The notes under the pieces are model-generated. The model saw nothing but the letters and a program-made list of their open reading frames with translations, searched no databases and was not told where the DNA came from. From the NCBI GenBank assembly GCA_019347575.1, contig JAHWKY010000001.1, forward strand, positions 62,001-126,000: a stretch of 64,000 nt of DNA. The letters are read 5' to 3'. Below, piece after piece: positions 7,100 to 16,315 of the stretch (the first letter of the stretch is position 1; every line of letters starts with the position of its first letter). The position numbers were made by a program, and so were the translations under genes. The stretch comes from Actinomycetota bacterium (GTDB lineage Bacteria > Actinomycetota > Nitriliruptoria > Nitriliruptorales > Nitriliruptoraceae).

Positions 7100-9286
7100 T
7101 CAGGTGGATGGTTCGTCGGACTTGGGCGCTGGCTCGACCGGCTCGGACTCCGGTGCTGGCTCGTCCCCGGGCTCGTCAGCGCCCTCAGGTTCATCCGCGC
7201 CGTCGGTGGGGCCGGGGAGCGGTGACTCGGTGGGCGCTCGAACGGGTACGCAGTCGCGCGGGGAGGGAGCGGGCGCCGGGGACGGCGTCGCCGTGGGGCA
7301 CGGTGGTGGTGGCGACGGTGGTGGCGGAGGAGGTGGTGGCGGCGACGGGCACGTCGCCTTCGGGACGAGTACGCGAGGCAGCGCACGTTCCTCCGATGCG
7401 CACCACGGCGCCGATCGCAGCCCGGTCACCGGGTCGATCGCCACGATCTGGTAGTACTCCTCGGGCAGCATGAAGCTCACGGGATCCTGATCGGTGAGGT
7501 ACGACGACACGAAGTCGCGCCAGATACGAGCCGGGATCGAACCGCCGGTGACACGCCCCACGCCCCGCACGTTGACGAGGGGCACCCGTTCCTCGGCATC
7601 GCCGACCCAGACCGCGACCGAGATCGTCGGCGTGTAGCCGACGAACCAGGCGTCGGTGTGGTCGTCCACGGTCCCGGTCTTACCGGCGACCTCCCACCCC
7701 GGCACCCGTGCCGCCGTCCCGGTGCCGTCCTCGACGACGGTGCGCAGCATCTGGGTCGTGACGAACGCGGCCGACGGCTCCAGCACCTGGACCCGGGCGC
7801 GGTTGGGGCGCCACACGACCTTCCCATCGCTGTCCTCGATGCGATCGATGGGCGAGACCGGCACGCGCTCGCCCAGGTTGGCCAGCGTGGCGTACGCCGC
7901 CGCCATGTCGAGCGGGCTCACCCCGTGGTCGAGACCCCCGATCGCGATCGGCGGGTCCTCGTTGATCGGGGACTCGATCCCCATCGCTCGGGCGAGCGTC
8001 GCCACACGGCCGGGCCCCAGCTCGAGGATGAGGCGCGCGAAGACCGCGTTGACCGAGGCTCGCGTCGCCTCCTGCAGCGTGATGGCGCCGTACGACACCC
8101 GTGAGAAGTTGCGCACCGTCCACGGGCCGTTGCTGGTGTCGAGCGTGGTCTGGTTGCCGTTGACGCGTGAGTCGGGGCGGTAGCCCGACTGCAGCGCCGC
8201 CGCGAGAACGAACGTCTTGAAGGTCGAGCCGGGCTGACGCCGCGCCTGGGTGGCCAGATCGAACTGGCTGTGCTCGTAGTCCCGACCTCCGACCAGCGCG
8301 AGGATCTCGCCGGTGTCGGGCACGACCACGGCGATCCCCACCTCGGGGTCGGTCGGGTCTGGGAGGTGCGTGTCGCGTGCGGTCTCGGCCACGGCGAGGA
8401 CGTCGGGGCGGAGCGTGGTGTGGACGCGCAATCCGCCGCCGAAGAGGCGCGTCGCCCGTTCGGACTCGGTCGCGCCGAAGCTGGGGTCCTCCAGCAGCTC
8501 GCGCACGACGAAGTCCACCCAGTGCGGGTGTCTGGTCTCGGGGGTGGCTGGCCGCGGTAGCACAACGATGGGCTGGCCCTTGGCGCGCGCGGCGGCGTCG
8601 GAGTCGACGAGGCCGCCGTCGACCATGCGGTCGATGATGTCGTCGCGACGTGCCCGCAGTCCCTCGGAGTCGCGTGCGGGTTGCAGGCTCTCGGGGGACC
8701 GGATGAGCGCAGCCAGCATCGCCGACTCGGCGAGGTCGAGGTCCTCGATGGGCTCGCGGAAGTACGTGAACGCGGCGGCCTGGACGCCGTACGCCCCGTT
8801 GCCGAAGTAGACCGTGTTCAGGTAGTCCTCGAGGATGCGCTCCTTGGAGGTCTCGTCCTCGATCCGACGGGCGAGCAGCGCCTCACGGAACTTGGTGCTG
8901 GGGGTCCGCGGGGCGTCGGGCATGTAGACGTTCTTGACCAGCTGCTGCGTGATCGTGGATCCGCCCTGCGCGATCTCGCCGCTGGCACGGTTCGCGAGAG
9001 CCGCTCGGACGATGGCGCGGGCGTCGACCCCGGCGTGGATCCAGAAGCGGCGGTCCTCCGCGGTCACGACCGCGTCGACGAGGTGCTCGGGGAGATCGTC
9101 GAACGCCGCGCGCTCGCGGAACTCCTGACGCAGGACCGCGATCTGTGCGCCATCGGCGTCGTAGACGAACGTCTGCTCGGGGACGTGCCTTGGTACCGCT
9201 TCGAGATCCGGCGGGTCGAGCTCGACGACCGGTCCACACGCGGCGGCCGCCAGACCCCAGATGAGCGCCGCGACGGCGAGCCGCAC
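7100..9286 (-). CDS. Class A penicillin-binding protein
   Basis: This bifunctional peptidoglycan synthase has 728 residues. The glycosyltransferase part shows EDRRFWIHAGVD and GGSTITQQLVKN. The transpeptidase part shows the active-site PGSTFKTF, RASVNAVF and AGKTGTVDD. The C-terminal 80 or so residues are a disordered Pro-rich and Glu/Pro-rich tail. GTG at 9286 has GGAGGG six bases upstream and is preferred over TTG at 9319. From this start the N-terminus is unusually short: a 14-residue hydrophobic stretch runs directly into LAAAACGP, which resembles a weak lipobox rather than a full membrane anchor. A TACCTT -10 box lies at 9327-9322. The lipid kinase gene follows 81 bases downstream. Confidence 0.92.
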   Translation of the reverse strand: MRLAVAALIWGLAAAACGPVVELDPPDLEAVPRHVPEQTFVYDADGAQIAVLRQEFRERAAFDDLPEHLVDAVVTAEDRRFWIHAGVDARAIVRAALANRASGEIAQGGSTITQQLVKNVYMPDAPRTPSTKFREALLARRIEDETSKERILEDYLNTVYFGNGAYGVQAAAFTYFREPIEDLDLAESAMLAALIRSPESLQPARDSEGLRARRDDIIDRMVDGGLVDSDAAARAKGQPIVVLPRPATPETRHPHWVDFVVRELLEDPSFGATESERATRLFGGGLRVHTTLRPDVLAVAETARDTHLPDPTDPEVGIAVVVPDTGEILALVGGRDYEHSQFDLATQARRQPGSTFKTFVLAAALQSGYRPDSRVNGNQTTLDTSNGPWTVRNFSRVSYGAITLQEATRASVNAVFARLILELGPGRVATLARAMGIESPINEDPPIAIGGLDHGVSPLDMAAAYATLANLGERVPVSPIDRIEDSDGKVVWRPNRARVQVLEPSAAFVTTQMLRTVVEDGTGTAARVPGWEVAGKTGTVDDHTDAWFVGYTPTISVAVWVGDAEERVPLVNVRGVGRVTGGSIPARIWRDFVSSYLTDQDPVSFMLPEEYYQIVAIDPVTGLRSAPWCASEERALPRVLVPKATCPSPPPPPPPPPSPPPPCPTATPSPAPAPSPRDCVPVRAPTESPLPGPTDGADEPEGADEPGDEPAPESEPVEPAPKSDEPST

Positions 9287-9321
9287 GACACTCCCTCCGA
9301 GCGCAGGCCAGGACCCCAAAA

Positions 9322-9327
9322 AAGGTA
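9322..9327 (-). promoter_or_regulatory. -10 box for the penicillin-binding protein gene
   Basis: TACCTT on the minus strand, 35 bases before the GTG start and followed by a T-rich stretch. It lies between the two-hairpin element copy B and the gene. Confidence 0.4.
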
Positions 9328-9380
9328 CAGGAGCCGAACGCTCGGCCCTCGGGGCAGGTACGGGTCCCCTTGCGAGCCGA

Positions 9381-9450
9381 GCCGCCGAGACCGCGCTCTC
9401 GGCGGCGGATGGACCTCGACGGCTCTATCGACGCCCCGGATGGGGCGTCG
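9381..9450 (-). repeat. Two-hairpin dispersed element, copy B (overlaps metB 3' end)
   Basis: Hairpin 1 (9381-9406) has a 10-bp stem, GCCGCCGAGA against TCTCGGCGGC, with loop CCGCGC. Hairpin 2 (9429-9450) has a 9-bp stem, CGACGCCCC against GGGGCGTCG, with loop GGAT. Spacing is 22 bases. Hairpin 2 lies inside metB: it encodes the last residues ATPHPGRR, and the TAG stop (9427-9425) follows at once. Confidence 0.8.
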
Positions 9451-10588
9451 CCAAGATCAGCGCGTAGTCGAGATCGGCGAGCAGATCGTCGCCGTCCTCG
9501 ATCCCGACGGACAGCCGGACGAGGTCCTCGGGGACCTCGAGGGCGGTGCCACTCACCGATGCGTGCGTCATAACGCCGGGGTGCTCGATGAGGCTCTCGA
9601 CCCCACCGAGCGACTCCGCCAGGATGAAGACCTCGGTCGACGCGGCGACCCGGCGTGCGACGTCGCCGCCGCCCCGCACACGGAACGACACCATGCCACC
9701 GAAGCGGCTCATCTGACGCGCCGCCAGCTCGTGCCCCGGGTGGCGGTCGAGGCCGGGGTAGATGACCTCGTCCACGGCAGGGTGCTCGGCGAGGAAGGCC
9801 GCGACGCGCTCGGCGTTGTCGCAGTGCGCCTCCATGCGTAGCGCCAGCGTCTTGATCCCGCGCAGCGTCAGCCACACGTCGAAGGGTCCGGGCACCGCCC
9901 CGACCGCGTTCTGGAGGAACGCGAGCTCGGCGGCGGTCTCCTCGTCGGTGCACACGGCCCCGCCGACCACATCCGAGTGCCCCCCGAGGTACTTCGTCGT
10001 CGAGTGCACGACGATGTCGGCTCCGAGCTCCAGCGGGCGCTGGAGGTAGGGGGTCGCGAAGGTGTTGTCGACCACGAGCCGGGCACCGTGCTCGTGCGTG
10101 AGATCGGCGAGCGCCGCCAGGTCGAGCACCTTGAGCAGCGGGTTCGATGGCGTCTCCGACCACACCAGCCGGGTGCGCGGACGGAAGGCACCGCGGACGG
10201 CGTCGAGGTCGGTGAGGTCGACCGGGGTCACCTCGATGCCGACCCGGTCGAGGACCCTGACGGCGAGGCGGAAGGTCCCCCCGTAGACGTCGTCGGCGAG
10301 GATCAGGTGGTCGCCGGTGGACAACAGGCGCATCACCGCGTCCTCGGCCGCCATGCCCGAGGCGAAGGCGACCGCGGCGGAGGCGTCCTCGAGACTCGCC
10401 AGGCAGGTCTCGAGCGCCGTGCGTGTCGGGTTGCCGGTACGCGAGTACTCGTAGCCGCGGTGCTGACCGACCTCTGCCTGGGCGTAGGTCGAGGTCTGGT
10501 AGATCGGGACGATGACCGCCCCGGTGGTGGGATCGGGAGCCTGCCCGACGTGGATGGCCCGGGTCGCGAAGCCGCGCTCGTCGCTCAT
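9425..10588 (-). CDS. metB: Cystathionine gamma-synthase/lyase family PLP enzyme
   Basis: This 387-residue enzyme is of the Cys/Met-metabolism PLP family. It has YEYSRTGNPTR, a SGMAAEDAV phosphate-binding segment, DNTFATPYLQRP, and the PLP lysine in HSTTKYLGGHSD. Because cbs is directly upstream and overlaps by four bases (ATGA), the pair probably moves sulfur from homocysteine to cysteine, so lyase activity is as likely as synthase activity; M. tuberculosis has a similar cbs-metB neighbourhood. The last eight codons are contributed by a dispersed hairpin element, so the C-terminus ATPHPGRR is probably not native to the family. Confidence 0.9.
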   Translation of the reverse strand: MSDERGFATRAIHVGQAPDPTTGAVIVPIYQTSTYAQAEVGQHRGYEYSRTGNPTRTALETCLASLEDASAAVAFASGMAAEDAVMRLLSTGDHLILADDVYGGTFRLAVRVLDRVGIEVTPVDLTDLDAVRGAFRPRTRLVWSETPSNPLLKVLDLAALADLTHEHGARLVVDNTFATPYLQRPLELGADIVVHSTTKYLGGHSDVVGGAVCTDEETAAELAFLQNAVGAVPGPFDVWLTLRGIKTLALRMEAHCDNAERVAAFLAEHPAVDEVIYPGLDRHPGHELAARQMSRFGGMVSFRVRGGGDVARRVAASTEVFILAESLGGVESLIEHPGVMTHASVSGTALEVPEDLVRLSVGIEDGDDLLADLDYALILATPHPGRR

Positions 10589-12075
10589 CGCCGCCCCGCC
10601 AGGAACGTCAGGAGGTCGGCCCGGGTCAGCACGCCGATCGCGCGGTTGCCGTCGGCCACCACCACCGCGGGACTGCCCGCGGCGAGATCGCTGAACACGT
10701 CGTCGAGGGGCTCGCCCACATCCGCGACCGGCAGCGGCGGCTGCATCACCTCGACCACCTTCTTCTGCATCGCGCCGGGATCGGACAGCACGGTGTCGAG
10801 CAACGAGTTCTCGCGGATGGAGCCGATGATCTGTCCGAGCTCGGGCTCGTGGACGTCCTCCTTGAGCACCGGCATCTGGCTCACCCCGAACTCCTTCAGC
10901 AGCGCGATCGCCTGGGCGACCGTCTCGAACCCGTGGCAGTGCACGAGTCCGGGAAGCTCGCCGCCTTTCCCGCGCAGCGCCTCGCTCACGTGGGCCGTGC
11001 CTCCGGTGCGCTCGAGGAAGCCGTGCTCGGCCATCCAGTTGTCGTCGTAGAGCTTCGACAGGTAGTTGCGTCCGCTGTCGGGGAGCAGCACCACGACGGT
11101 CGCGTCCACCGGCAGGTCGCGGGCCACCTCGAGGGCGGCGTGGACCGCGGTCCCGCACGAACCGCCGACGAGCATCCCCTCCTCGCGCGTGACACGCCGG
11201 GCGGTCAGGAACGAATCGCGGTCGCTGACCCGGACGTAGCGGTCGACGACCTCGGGGTCGAACGACTCCGGCCAGAAGTCCTCGCCGATCCCCTCGGTCA
11301 GGTAGGTGTGGACCTCACCCGAGTAGATCGACCCTTCGGGGTCGGCGCCCACGATCTGCACGTCCGGCTTGCGCGACTTGAGGTAGCGACCGACGCCCGT
11401 GATCGTGCCGCCGGTCCCGACCCCCGCCACGAACACGTCGATGAGCCCGTTCGTCTGGCGCCACAGCTCGGGTCCGGTCGACCAGACGTGCGATTGCGGG
11501 TTGGCCTGGGCGAAGTACTGGTTGAGCTGGAACGCGCCGGGGGTCTCCTCGCCCAGCCGGTTCGCGACCGAGTAGTACGACTCGGGCGACTCCGGTTCGA
11601 CCGCTGTCGGGCAGACGACGACCTCGGCCCCGTAGGCCCGCAGGAGGCTGATCTTCTCCTGGGACATCTTGTCGGGCATGACGAAGATGCAGCGGTAGCC
11701 CTTCCGGGCCGCGGCGATCGCCAGCCCCACGCCCGTGTTGCCCGACGTCGGTTCCACGATGATCCCGCCCGGCTCGAGCAGTCCGGCCGCCTCGGCGGCC
11801 TCGATCATCGCGATGCCGATGCGGTCCTTCACCGATCCTCCCGGGTTGAGGAACTCGCACTTGGCCAGGATCGTCGGTGGCACGCTGCGCGAGATCCGGT
11901 CGAGCCGCACCAGAGGGGTGTCCCCGATCAGCGCGAGCAGATCGGGTGCCACCTCGCGACCACGGTCGTCGAGTTGGCGGCGGGGACCCTCTTCGGGGTC
12001 GTGCGCGACGCCGGTCGTCAAGCGGTAGATGGCGCGATCGGTGACGTCGACGCGTTGCGCTACGGGGTCGCGCAC
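10585..12075 (-). CDS. cbs: Cystathionine beta-synthase with CBS-domain pair
   Basis: This PLP enzyme has 496 residues. The first 40 residues are a short extension. The catalytic core has the PLP lysine in GGSVKDRIG, TSGNTGVGLAI, GVGTGGTITG and GMLVGGSCGTAV. Two CBS domains fill about 365-496. It condenses serine (or O-acetylserine) with homocysteine. There is no N-terminal haem motif. The start is GTG with AGGAG five bases upstream and a TAGCCT -10 box at 12115-12110. The coupled metB gene completes reverse transsulfuration. Confidence 0.92.
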   Translation of the reverse strand: MRDPVAQRVDVTDRAIYRLTTGVAHDPEEGPRRQLDDRGREVAPDLLALIGDTPLVRLDRISRSVPPTILAKCEFLNPGGSVKDRIGIAMIEAAEAAGLLEPGGIIVEPTSGNTGVGLAIAAARKGYRCIFVMPDKMSQEKISLLRAYGAEVVVCPTAVEPESPESYYSVANRLGEETPGAFQLNQYFAQANPQSHVWSTGPELWRQTNGLIDVFVAGVGTGGTITGVGRYLKSRKPDVQIVGADPEGSIYSGEVHTYLTEGIGEDFWPESFDPEVVDRYVRVSDRDSFLTARRVTREEGMLVGGSCGTAVHAALEVARDLPVDATVVVLLPDSGRNYLSKLYDDNWMAEHGFLERTGGTAHVSEALRGKGGELPGLVHCHGFETVAQAIALLKEFGVSQMPVLKEDVHEPELGQIIGSIRENSLLDTVLSDPGAMQKKVVEVMQPPLPVADVGEPLDDVFSDLAAGSPAVVVADGNRAIGVLTRADLLTFLAGRR

Positions 12076-12109
12076 GGGAGCTCCTGGGGATGGGACCCTG
12101 TGCGCGTCG

Positions 12110-12115
12110 AGGCTA
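12110..12115 (-). promoter_or_regulatory. -10 box for cbs-metB
   Basis: TAGCCT on the minus strand, 34 bases upstream of the cbs GTG, in the 70-base gap after the DUF916 gene. Confidence 0.4.
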
Positions 12116-12145
12116 GTGGTCGTGGGGTTCCGCGGCGGCGCGCGG

Positions 12146-13672
12146 TCAGCGCAGGTGGTCGAGGATGTCCTGGGCGAGCTTGGGGCCGATGCCCTTCACC
12201 GCCGCGAGCTCCTCGACGCTCGCCGATCGCACCGCCTCGACCGAATCGAAGCGATCCATCAGCGCCTGCCGCTTCGCGGGACCGAGTCCCTTGACGTCGC
12301 CGAGCCCACCCGTTCCGGCCGCCTCACGACCCTCGCCGCGGTGCTCTCCGTTGCCCGACGAGCCGGCGAGGACGAGTACGCGCGCCCCGATCCTCTCACG
12401 GAGCCCCTCCGGGAGGCTCGACGTGCGCTGGTTGTCCGCGATGGCGTCGGCGCCGTACGAGGCGACGGCGTCGACCAGCGCCGGGACGTGCTTGCCGTCG
12501 TGGCGGCTGAGGGCCTCGAGCAGCACGTCGAGCGCGTCGTCGGTGCTCGCGTGGAGCGCGAGCGCGGCGCGAGCCAGCGCGGCATCGTCGTCAGCCCGTC
12601 GAGCGCGCGCGACCGTCGCGTTCAGCCCGGTGATCTCGTCGCCCGCCGGCGGCTCGACGTTGGGGACGCCGGTGGGTTCGGTCTCGCCTCCGGCCTGTTG
12701 CGTGATCAACCGTTCGAGCCGTGCGATGTCGGCCTTGAGCTCGGCCTGCCCGCTCCCGCGGGTGCGCCACCAGTGCCTGATACGCCAGCCGACGGCGGTC
12801 GCCAGGGCGAGGCCGATCAGCAGTCCCCACGGGATCACGAACTTCGTCGCGTTGACGCGTCGCGTCAACCCGCTGTCGTCCACGGCTTCAACCGGGATCG
12901 TCACGGGCCCGCCGTACCACGGCACCGACACGAACGCCGACCACTCCTCGACCGACTCGGACATGAACGGATCCGGCCCGTCGGCCGCGGCACCGCCGAT
13001 GGTCACGGTCGGGCTCAGTCGAACCCGCCCGTCGTTGCGCATCGTGACGGTGACGAGAGCGGTGCTGGGGAACAGACCGCTGTCCAGTGAGGTGTCCACC
13101 GCGACGATCTCGAACGCCCGAGTCGCGTCGCCGGGAACGGTCACGTACACGCGTGTGGCGACACGCCGCCGGATCTCGAACTGTGCACCCTCGTCACTGT
13201 CGGCACCCTCGAATCCGGTGGCCACCGTCTCGGCCACGACCACCCCGACGTGATCGCCGGGCGGGGCGTCGGCCGGGACCGCGATCACGAACTCAGCGAC
13301 GACCGTCTGACCCGGCCGGATCGTGATCTCGGGGTTGCGGAAGGCCCCCCAGGCACCTATCCCCGCCTGGTCACCCTCCTCCATCGTGGGGGTGCCGTCG
13401 GGGGCGAACGTGAGGTCGAGCAGGTACAGCCGGACGGTCTGCGAGACCTCGGCCGGGTTGACGATCTGTGCGCGCGCGACCCCCGTGGCTCCCTGGGTGA
13501 TGTCGAGGAGGAACCACTGACCACCGTTGGGATCTCCGGGCTCAGGGTCCGCCGGCGCCACACCGACCGACGGGATGCCCTCCTGATCCTGTCCCTGGAG
13601 GGGCCCGGGTGACAGCAGGGCAGCCGCCGCGGCTATCGCGACGGCTGTCCGGATGCTGTGTGGAAGGGTCAT
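12146..13672 (-). CDS. DUF916 (WxL-interacting) membrane protein with UvrC-like HhH tail
   Basis: This 508-residue protein has an unusual layout. Residues 1-28 are a signal peptide. Residues 35-270 are beta-rich and resemble DUF916, the peptidoglycan-binding domain of WxL-interacting proteins (QWFLLDITQGATGVARAQIVN, then an AVPADAPPGDHVGVVVAE turn). One transmembrane helix spans 278-297, followed by basic RHWWRTR. The cytoplasmic part has a helical 310-450 region and ends with a double helix-hairpin-helix at 458-506 (VKGLGPAKRQALMDRF and VKGIGPKLAQDILDHL), very like the DNA-binding end of UvrC. It lies 26 bases after the WxL-like gene on the same strand, so the two proteins likely work together. 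The DNA-binding role is inferred. Confidence 0.75.
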   Translation of the reverse strand: MTLPHSIRTAVAIAAAAALLSPGPLQGQDQEGIPSVGVAPADPEPGDPNGGQWFLLDITQGATGVARAQIVNPAEVSQTVRLYLLDLTFAPDGTPTMEEGDQAGIGAWGAFRNPEITIRPGQTVVAEFVIAVPADAPPGDHVGVVVAETVATGFEGADSDEGAQFEIRRRVATRVYVTVPGDATRAFEIVAVDTSLDSGLFPSTALVTVTMRNDGRVRLSPTVTIGGAAADGPDPFMSESVEEWSAFVSVPWYGGPVTIPVEAVDDSGLTRRVNATKFVIPWGLLIGLALATAVGWRIRHWWRTRGSGQAELKADIARLERLITQQAGGETEPTGVPNVEPPAGDEITGLNATVARARRADDDAALARAALALHASTDDALDVLLEALSRHDGKHVPALVDAVASYGADAIADNQRTSSLPEGLRERIGARVLVLAGSSGNGEHRGEGREAAGTGGLGDVKGLGPAKRQALMDRFDSVEAVRSASVEELAAVKGIGPKLAQDILDHLR

Positions 13673-13698
13673 GGCATCAATATCGGCCGGTCTCCCAG

Positions 13699-14247
13699 CT
13701 ACTGAACCAACGTGACCGAGACGTTGCCGGTGTAGATGCCCGTCTTGGTCCCGGTCGGAACGGTCAGCGTGAGGCCGCTCGTCTGCGTGTAGGTCCCGGA
13801 GTAGGTCGTGTCCGTGGCCTGACCGCTGACGCTGAAGAGCGTCTTGCCGGCATCCAGGGCCCCACCGCTGCCGGCGGCCGGTGCCCCACCGCCGAGGGTC
13901 TGGATCACCGACCCGGGTGCGACCGCGAGGTTGCTCGCCGCGATGGTGTTGGTGAGACCGTCGCTCAGGGCTCCGTCGAGCACCGCCTGCACCGACCAGG
14001 GGTTGGTACCCGTACGCGTGAGTTCCTCCACCGTCACGCTCAAGGTGCCCGTGAGTTGACCGCTGCTCAACACGGAAGTCATGGGCGTCGCGCTCGCGAG
14101 CGTCACCGCCCGGGATCCGATGTTGTCGACGGTCGCCGAGATGGTCGCGTCCCCCTCGCCGCCGTCAGCTCCCAGCGCCGCCCCGCTCGCGAGGACGAGC
14201 ATGCCGGCTGCGGCGATGATGGCTCGCTTGGTGATCTTGGTGTTCAT
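13699..14247 (-). CDS. WxL-like secreted surface protein
   Basis: This exported protein has 182 residues. A signal peptide (MNTKITKRAIIAAAGMLVLA, probable cleavage near residue 26) is followed by a Ser/Thr/Gly-rich beta protein. NPWSVQAVL (82-90) and the closing YSGTYTQTSGLTLTVP to VSVTL pattern resemble the WxL domain, which binds peptidoglycan without covalent linkage. The distal second WxL motif is not clear. The ATG at 14247 has AGGAGA nine bases upstream. The DUF916 gene downstream is the usual partner of WxL proteins. It could also be an unrelated beta-sandwich surface protein. Confidence 0.6.
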   Translation of the reverse strand: MNTKITKRAIIAAAGMLVLASGAALGADGGEGDATISATVDNIGSRAVTLASATPMTSVLSSGQLTGTLSVTVEELTRTGTNPWSVQAVLDGALSDGLTNTIAASNLAVAPGSVIQTLGGGAPAAGSGGALDAGKTLFSVSGQATDTTYSGTYTQTSGLTLTVPTGTKTGIYTGNVSVTLVQ

Positions 14248-14504
14248 CCGCACATCTCCTGCCTGGAGGGGTGGCGAGGTCTGGGGCTCCCCGGACGTCC
14301 CGGCCGGGCCTCGCTTCGTGTACAGAGAGCATCTATGGGATGACGCTGCGTTGGAATGGCGAAGTCGTGTCAACTTCTCGTGGTCGGATCGGGCTAGTCA
14401 CCGGTCGACACCGTGACGCGCCGTAGAGCCAGCGTCGCGGAACGCGGGGAGATCGCCCGGGTTCGCGGTGGTTCGTCGGGGGGGCTAGTGCGTTCGAGGG
14501 GCGA

Positions 14505-16154
14505 TCAGCTCTCCGGATGGGCCCCGGGCTGCGATCCGGCCGCGGGGATCTCGACCACCGCGCGCGTACCAGGGTCGCGACGTTCCAGGCGGACCCGGCC
14601 GTCCATCGCCTCGGTGAGGGTGCGGACGAGCGCGAGTCCCAGCCCGATCCCCCCCTCGTCGCGAACGCGCGTGTCGACCGCCTCGCCCTGCGTGAACAGC
14701 TCGAACAGTCGCGACGTGTCCGAGGGCAACCCGATGCCCTCGTCCTCGACCAGGATCCGGATCCACCGCCCCGCCGGGGCGGCCGAGACGCGGATCGGGC
14801 CTTCCGCGGGCGAGTACCGGATGGCGTTGTCGAGCAGCTGGACCAGGATCTGTTCCACCGCGGTAGCGTCGGCTCGGGCTATGAGCGTCGGTGTGGCGAC
14901 CTCGATGGTGACGTCGTGCACCGGCGAGAGCGCGGCGGCGTGCTCGACCGCCCGGTCGATGACGGGGACGATGTCGATGTCCCGCGTGTAGAGCCGGAAC
15001 GCCCCGCCGGTCTCGAGCTGCGCGACGAACAGGATGCGCTCGATGTTGAGGTGGAGGCGGCGGCCGTGGACGTCCATCATCCGCAATGCACGTTCGAGCA
15101 ACGCCGGGTCGATCTCGGCCTTCCGTGCCAGCAGCGTCTGGATCATGCCGTTGATCACCGTCACCGGTGTGCGCAGCTCGTGGCCGCTGACGGCGAGGAA
15201 CGCCCGCTTCGCGTCCTTTTCGCGTTGCCGAGCGCGGCGAGCACGTCGGTCGAGCACGACGTAGATCGCGACGGGGAGCACCGCGAGCGCGACGGCGCCG
15301 GGCAGGGCGGCTCCCGCGGCGCGGGTGCTCTCGGCGAACGGCGTGAAGGCGGCGGCCTCTTGCGTCATGACGAGCGACCAGCCGTCGTCCACGGGGGCGT
15401 AGGCCGCGATGGCAGCTACCCCGGCGATCCCCTCGAACTCGACGGATCCGCGCTCGGCCCGGCCGAGGACGGCGGGCGCCGCCAGCTCCGGTCCTGCTGG
15501 TTCGATCTCCGTCACGCCACCTGGTCGCGCGACCGTAGAGTCGGGGTCCACGAGCGCGAGCTGGGCCGCAGGCGGCAGCGGGATGGCGGCGAGCTGGTCG
15601 GTCAGGATCCCGGCGTCGAGGCGGACGAGGCCGACGGCGACCACGGCTGGCGATGCGTCGTCGGCTCGCACCGGGGCGGCGACGTAGATGACCGGGACGC
15701 GCAGCAGCGGGTCGAGCGTGATGCCCGAGGCCGCGGCATCGCCATGGAACGCCTGCTGCAGGTACGGGCCGGGCCGTGCGAGGTTGAGGAACGCCGCTGA
15801 GGCATCGGCGGTGGCCACGACGCGACCGGTCTCGTCCACGACGAACCGTTCCGCGAACGCCGGTGTCAAGCTTGCGACCGCATCGAGGCTCGGTCCGACC
15901 TCGCCCGCCGGCACCGTCCCCCACGGTCCGACCGACTGCGTCAGCACGGTCGCCTGCGTCCGCATCCGAGCGAAGGTCTCACCCAGGCTGACCGCGGCCG
16001 CTTCGACGGTGCGGACACGCTCGGCGATGCGAGGAGCGGCGACGTCACGGGTCACGTCCCGGACGGCGATGACCGTCAGGCCCGCGAGCGCAGCAGCTAG
16101 CAGCGCCACCGCGATCCCGAGCAGGATCCTCTGCAACCGCTCCGCCCCGCGCAT
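14505..16154 (-). CDS. Membrane sensor histidine kinase with extracytoplasmic Cache-like domain
   Basis: This 549-residue kinase has a first membrane helix at 10-30, an extracellular sensor at about 35-280 with a Cache-like pattern (FVVDETGRVVATADAS, then YLQQAFHGDA and VIYVAAPV), and a second helix at about 283-301. The HisKA domain is SGHELRTPV (His325). The HATPase domain has QLLDNAIRYSP, EDEGIGLP and GGIGLGLALV. It autophosphorylates on His325; the partner is not adjacent on this strand. The gene diverges from a second kinase across 160 bases. The 257 bases downstream of it, before the WxL-like gene, contain no gene I can support. Confidence 0.88.
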   Translation of the reverse strand: MRGAERLQRILLGIAVALLAAALAGLTVIAVRDVTRDVAAPRIAERVRTVEAAAVSLGETFARMRTQATVLTQSVGPWGTVPAGEVGPSLDAVASLTPAFAERFVVDETGRVVATADASAAFLNLARPGPYLQQAFHGDAAASGITLDPLLRVPVIYVAAPVRADDASPAVVAVGLVRLDAGILTDQLAAIPLPPAAQLALVDPDSTVARPGGVTEIEPAGPELAAPAVLGRAERGSVEFEGIAGVAAIAAYAPVDDGWSLVMTQEAAAFTPFAESTRAAGAALPGAVALAVLPVAIYVVLDRRARRARQREKDAKRAFLAVSGHELRTPVTVINGMIQTLLARKAEIDPALLERALRMMDVHGRRLHLNIERILFVAQLETGGAFRLYTRDIDIVPVIDRAVEHAAALSPVHDVTIEVATPTLIARADATAVEQILVQLLDNAIRYSPAEGPIRVSAAPAGRWIRILVEDEGIGLPSDTSRLFELFTQGEAVDTRVRDEGGIGLGLALVRTLTEAMDGRVRLERRDPGTRAVVEIPAAGSQPGAHPES

Positions 16155-16315
16155 GGTCCGAGACTACGGGGACGCTCGCCGTGCGCGTGTGAGCCGACAC
16201 GCTCCGTGGACGTTCGGACAGGAGGGCCAGGCGGCGGAGGTGCTACCAATCGTGCGCGAAGGGGTGATCGCCAGCGGCGAGCGGACGTCGTTGCCGTCGC
16301 GTAGGGGCGTGGTGC

